A stretch of 64,000 nucleotides of DNA from Vagococcus humatus (GTDB lineage: Bacteria > Bacillota > Bacilli > Lactobacillales > Vagococcaceae). The translations under genes and the position numbers were made by a program. Under the pieces are notes generated by a model. The model searched no databases. It had not been told where the DNA came from and saw only the letters and a program-made list of their open reading frames with translations. The stretch covers positions 310,001 through 374,000 of the forward strand of contig NZ_PXZH01000001.1 of assembly GCF_003950325.1 (NCBI RefSeq), written 5' to 3'. Shown in pieces: positions 60,847 to 64,000 of the stretch. Position 1 is the first letter of the stretch. Every line of letters starts with the position of its first letter.

Positions 60847-61612
60847 AGCGAATGCTACAAGTAAGGTCATAAGTATTTAGTATGTCTTTAAAAAAAGTTA
60901 AGTCTTCAGTATGTAGTTGGCTCACACCGGTTAAGGCATACTCTCGGTTTAAGTAGGTGTATTTTTTTTCGCCAAATTGATGAAAGGGTAAAATTTCTAC
61001 TGTTTTTACTCCTAACTGTTGTAGTAGCTGACCGAATTGGTAGGCGTCTTTTGCTTGATCGTTGTAGTTAGGGATAATAGGAATTCTAACAATTAAAGGC
61101 TGCCCACAGTCTACTGCTTGTTTCAAGTTGGTTAATATTCGTTCATTCCCAACACCTGTGCCTAGTTTATGTTTGGAAGAGTCGTAGTGTTTGAGATCCA
61201 TATATAAAAGGTCTGTGTAAGCCAGTAGGGACTGGAAAGTTTTCGGTTGGGTATAGCCACTAGTTTCACAAGCTGTATGAATGCCTTGTTTTTTTAATTC
61301 TTTTAGTAGCGCTAAGGCAAAGGGAGCGTGCATAAGCACTTCGCCTCCAGAAAGCGTCACCCCACCACCTGACTCCTCATAAAAGACTTGATCTTTTAAA
61401 ACTTCTTCCATAACTTGTGTTAACGTATAATCTTTTCCAACTAAGGTATTTTGCTCATCATTCATTCTTTCAGGCTGTTTGTTTTGTGATTCCGGATTGG
61501 CACACCAGTCACATCGCAAAGGGCATCCTTTAAAAAAGACCACGGTTCTAATGCCTGGGCCATCATGTAAGCTAAATTTTTGAATATTAAAGAGACAGGC
61601 TGTTTTTTCCAT
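60845..61612 (-). CDS. Glycyl-radical enzyme activase (PflA family, radical SAM)
   Basis: A 255-residue radical SAM enzyme that would install a glycyl radical on a partner enzyme. The cluster motif CPLRCDWC, the leading HDGPGIRTVVFFKGC, the SAM-binding GGGVTLSGGEVL, and ILPFHQFGEKKY are present. The start and WCANPESQ resemble the larger activases that carry extra ferredoxin-like clusters, but that insert is missing, so the size is that of PflA. No glycyl-radical enzyme is seen in the window. GTAGGA precedes the ATG. It might serve pyruvate formate-lyase or another enzyme encoded elsewhere. Confidence 0.85.
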   Translation of the reverse strand: MEKTACLFNIQKFSLHDGPGIRTVVFFKGCPLRCDWCANPESQNKQPERMNDEQNTLVGKDYTLTQVMEEVLKDQVFYEESGGGVTLSGGEVLMHAPFALALLKELKKQGIHTACETSGYTQPKTFQSLLAYTDLLYMDLKHYDSSKHKLGTGVGNERILTNLKQAVDCGQPLIVRIPIIPNYNDQAKDAYQFGQLLQQLGVKTVEILPFHQFGEKKYTYLNREYALTGVSQLHTEDLTFFKDILNTYDLTCSIR

Positions 61613-61678
61613 TTTTCCTACTCCTTTGAGTGAATTTCTTTAAAGCAAGTATAGCATGTTAAAGTTCAAACGTAAATG

Positions 61679-61775
61679 ATATGTATTTCATTCGTAAGTT
61701 TTGTGCTACGGTATAAAGTAACTAAAATATGTATTTCATTCGTAAGTTTTGTGCTACGGTATAAAGTAACTAAAA
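61679..61775 (+). repeat. Perfect tandem duplication of a 48-bp unit
   Basis: The unit 61679-61726 is repeated exactly at 61727-61774 (one more matching base follows). Each copy contains TTCATTCG and GGTATAAAG, which may be part of a promoter. It lies between the activase start and the adhesin start. Confidence 0.95.
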
Positions 61776-61855
61776 AGGGTAAAAAAAACACAATTGTTTT
61801 TTTATGGTATAATTAAAATGGAAGGTTTTTTATTATATGATAAGGAGGAAAATAA

Positions 61856-64000
61856 ATGAAAAAGAAATTAGCAACATATGTGAGTTTATTAACAATGTTG
61901 TCCTCGTTTTTAATTGGTCCTATCAATGTCTTAGCAGAGCAGTTAGATAATCCTTTAGATGTTGAACAAGTGGATCAAAATGTGGTCTCTACAGAAAAAG
62001 AGGATGACTTGTTAAATGTTGAACAAGTCGGGGTAGATAGGTCAGATACAGCTGTGACAGATAAGGAGGTGGATTTAACTCAGTCAGATAATAACCATTC
62101 GGCAGAAGAGTTAACAGGACTAACTTTAAAGGAAAAAGAAAACACAGTTGAAAACGATTCTAATGGTTTAGATTCGGAAAAAAGCAATCCTCAGCAGGAA
62201 GATTATTTAAAAGAACAACAGGCTCCGTTACCTGCTTCATCCGAAATAAACTTTGATTTAAGTGTGACCGATTATGACGGAAAACCACTAGATAAGCCAG
62301 TAGGACAATGGGATAGTTTCCGAGTGAATTTGGATTTCACTATTCCCAATGATAGTACTTTAAAAAGTGGATCTGAAACGATTATTCAGTTACCAGCGGA
62401 GCTATTAATAGGAGATAATATAACTGACTCTATTAAAGATGGGACAGGTGCTGTTGTGGCCAATGTAACTGTAGACGGTTTAAATAAGGCCTTAACATTG
62501 ACCTATACTGATTATGTTGAATCCCACTCTGATATTAAAGGGAATTTCTTCTTTTTTGTAAGAGTGGATACCTCTGTTGTGCAAAAGGAAGAATTATTAA
62601 AGTTAGATATAGACATAGACGGTGAGATTAAGCCTTTTGAGATAGAATTTGAAGGAGTAGATTATACTGCTCCCCCCTTTAGTAAAGCTGGTTGGTTTTT
62701 AGATAATGATGCCCGTACGATTCAATATTATTTAGCTGTCAATCGTTCTCAACAGGCGTTTAAACATGCAGTAGTAAAAGACTCGTTGATTAGTCCTGAT
62801 ATTACTTATGATCCAGATTCATTTGTCATAAAACAAGGAACTTGGGTACGAAACGATGAAGATACGGACTGGGTATTAGTCGATGAGAAAGAAGTAACAA
62901 AAGAGATTGTTTTATCAGAAGATAAGCGAAGTTTTACCATTGACTTTGGAGATATTCAACAAGATGATCATTTTGCTGTTTATTATAAGGCAACTATAGC
63001 AGATGATATTTCTGTTACAACCGAAGATGTTTTTTCAAATAAAGCGGTACTAGAATCTAATGATACAATCATTACAGAAGAAATAATTGACACTATTTAT
63101 AAAGGAAGTGGCGGAGAGGCAGAAGGTGCTCGTTATAGTATTAAGATTCTTAAACTAAATGAGGATAACCAACCTCTGGGAGGAGCCGTTTTTGAAGTGA
63201 GAGAAATGTCCTCCAATGAAATACATGGAAAAATTGAAACAAATGATGCTGGTGAAGGCTCAATCGATCATTTATTGAAGAAAGATTATGAAATAACAGA
63301 AATAAAAGCCCCAGAAGGTTATAAACTATTAGATGAGCCAGTCATAATCAAAGCTGAGGATTTTAAGAGTGAAGAGCCAGTTGTTGAGAAAATAGTTATC
63401 AATCAAAAAGAAACAGTCCAGGTAAAAGGGGAAAAAGTATGGGAAGATAATCATAACCAAGATGGCTTACGGCCAGATAGTATTCAAGTGCAGCTTTACG
63501 CCGATGAAGAAACTTACGGAGAACCGGTGACTTTATCTAAGGATAATAACTGGACTCACACTTGGGATAATTTACCAAAATTATCTAACGGTAAAGTTAT
63601 TAAGTATACAGTGAAAGAAGTCACCAAAATTCCTGGCTATACCACAGAAATAACAGAAACTTCACCTGGTAATGTGGTGATTACGAATAAACATGTGACA
63701 GAAAAGACGGATATTACCGGTCAAAAAACATGGCAAGATAACCACAATCAAGACGGCTTACGTCCTGAAACCATTACCGTTAATTTATTAGCCAACGGTC
63801 AAGTCATCCATAGCCAAACGGTGTCAGAAAAAGACAACTGGCAGTACAGTTTTACAGGCTTACCTGTTTACGAAGACGGAGAGTTGATTATTTATACCGT
63901 GACAGAAGATCAAGTCCCTGGTTACACTACTCAGATTAAGGGATATGATATTCTTAACACCTATCGACCTAAGAAAACTGGTTTAACAGTGACAAAAGCT
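61856..64000 (+). CDS. Cna/MSCRAMM-type surface adhesin, 3'-truncated by window edge
   Basis: 715 codons are open to the end of the window. The signal peptide ends near NVLAEQ (about residue 28). An acidic, low-complexity region follows (about 30-125), then a ligand-binding region of Ace/Cna type (about 130-400; DLSVTDYDGKPLDKPVGQWDS, NKAVLESNDTII). Next come a SpaA-like domain (ILKLNEDNQPLGGAVFEVRE, EIKAPEGYKLLDEP) and at least two Cna-B repeats, GEKVWEDNHNQDGLRPDS and GQKTWQDNHNQDGLRPET, each with YTVKE/YTVTE. The Lys and Glu in these motifs form the isopeptide bond of the family. The LPxTG end is expected beyond the window. AAGGAGG precedes the ATG. Confidence 0.88.
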   Translation, partial: MKKKLATYVSLLTMLSSFLIGPINVLAEQLDNPLDVEQVDQNVVSTEKEDDLLNVEQVGVDRSDTAVTDKEVDLTQSDNNHSAEELTGLTLKEKENTVENDSNGLDSEKSNPQQEDYLKEQQAPLPASSEINFDLSVTDYDGKPLDKPVGQWDSFRVNLDFTIPNDSTLKSGSETIIQLPAELLIGDNITDSIKDGTGAVVANVTVDGLNKALTLTYTDYVESHSDIKGNFFFFVRVDTSVVQKEELLKLDIDIDGEIKPFEIEFEGVDYTAPPFSKAGWFLDNDARTIQYYLAVNRSQQAFKHAVVKDSLISPDITYDPDSFVIKQGTWVRNDEDTDWVLVDEKEVTKEIVLSEDKRSFTIDFGDIQQDDHFAVYYKATIADDISVTTEDVFSNKAVLESNDTIITEEIIDTIYKGSGGEAEGARYSIKILKLNEDNQPLGGAVFEVREMSSNEIHGKIETNDAGEGSIDHLLKKDYEITEIKAPEGYKLLDEPVIIKAEDFKSEEPVVEKIVINQKETVQVKGEKVWEDNHNQDGLRPDSIQVQLYADEETYGEPVTLSKDNNWTHTWDNLPKLSNGKVIKYTVKEVTKIPGYTTEITETSPGNVVITNKHVTEKTDITGQKTWQDNHNQDGLRPETITVNLLANGQVIHSQTVSEKDNWQYSFTGLPVYEDGELIIYTVTEDQVPGYTTQIKGYDILNTYRPKKTGLTVTKA

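Noticed and set aside
61679-61775. CRISPR-like repeat
   Set aside because: Two directly abutting copies without spacers; no cas gene is in the window.

Overview
The window is a low-GC Firmicute chromosome segment. Gene content points to a lactic acid bacterium of the Enterococcaceae, most likely Vagococcus or a close relative of Enterococcus. The pointers are two WxL/DUF916 cell-surface clusters of the csc type, an Lsa-type ABC-F gene with an attenuator leader, a heme-efflux pair with TetR operators of the enterococcal type, a T-box-controlled NhaC carrier, and strong AGGAGG ribosome sites. The genus is an inference. I see no rRNA, tRNA, CRISPR array, prophage or insertion sequence.

Layout. 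1-2650: one-carbon folate genes (fhs, cut by the window edge; 5-formyl-THF cyclo-ligase; a FolD-like protein lacking two cyclohydrolase residues). 2717-4460: NhaC-family carrier behind a T-box leader, minus strand. 4490-6780: feoAB iron(II) uptake with a palindromic operator on its promoter. 6828-9490: BceAB-like ABC pair. 9584-13978: a small membrane protein, an AAC(2')-I-like acetyltransferase, a small unknown protein, LD-carboxypeptidase and PepO. 14046-16545: TetR regulator and HrtBA heme exporter with two palindromic operators. 16560-16930: intergenic region with large hairpins, possibly a small RNA or attenuated leader. 16935-23707: first WxL cluster. 23711-28575: PepA, DUF924, ClbS/DfsB-like protein, D-Ala-D-Ala ligase and a TetR regulator. 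28678-32165: serine hydrolase, MarR regulator and an MFS drug exporter with a 47-nt inverted repeat in its leader. 32269-34290: double-cubane-cluster protein and its ATPase activator. 34414-35607: MalY-type C-S lyase. 35650-37457: Lsa-like ABC-F gene with a 3-codon upstream ORF and terminator/antiterminator. 37529-42033: class A PBP and two unknown membrane proteins. 42166-45537: immunity-like protein, GNAT and an ABC exporter. 45541-47893: flavodoxin, methionine aminopeptidase, YihY. 47891-55210: TagO, LCP ligase, and a four-gene UDP-N-acetyl-L-fucosamine cassette. 55638-60846: second WxL cluster in the same gene order as the first. 60845-61612: glycyl-radical-enzyme activase. 61679-61775: tandem 48-bp duplication. 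61856 to the end: a Cna-type adhesin cut by the window edge.

How the genes work together. Much of the window concerns the cell envelope: two surface complexes combining lectin-like, WxL and DUF916/DUF3324 proteins, an adhesin, peptidoglycan synthesis and trimming, and attachment and decoration of a wall polymer. A second theme is defence against antibiotics and toxins: ABC-F, MFS, BceAB-like, HrtBA, AAC(2')-like and ClbS-like genes. Several of these carry local control elements that can be read directly from the sequence. No single locus looks like a wholly new system. The least explained items are the paired WxL clusters whose small anchored proteins carry LPQMG/LPQLG instead of LPxTG, the PBP-linked membrane proteins, and the hairpin-rich region before the first WxL cluster.
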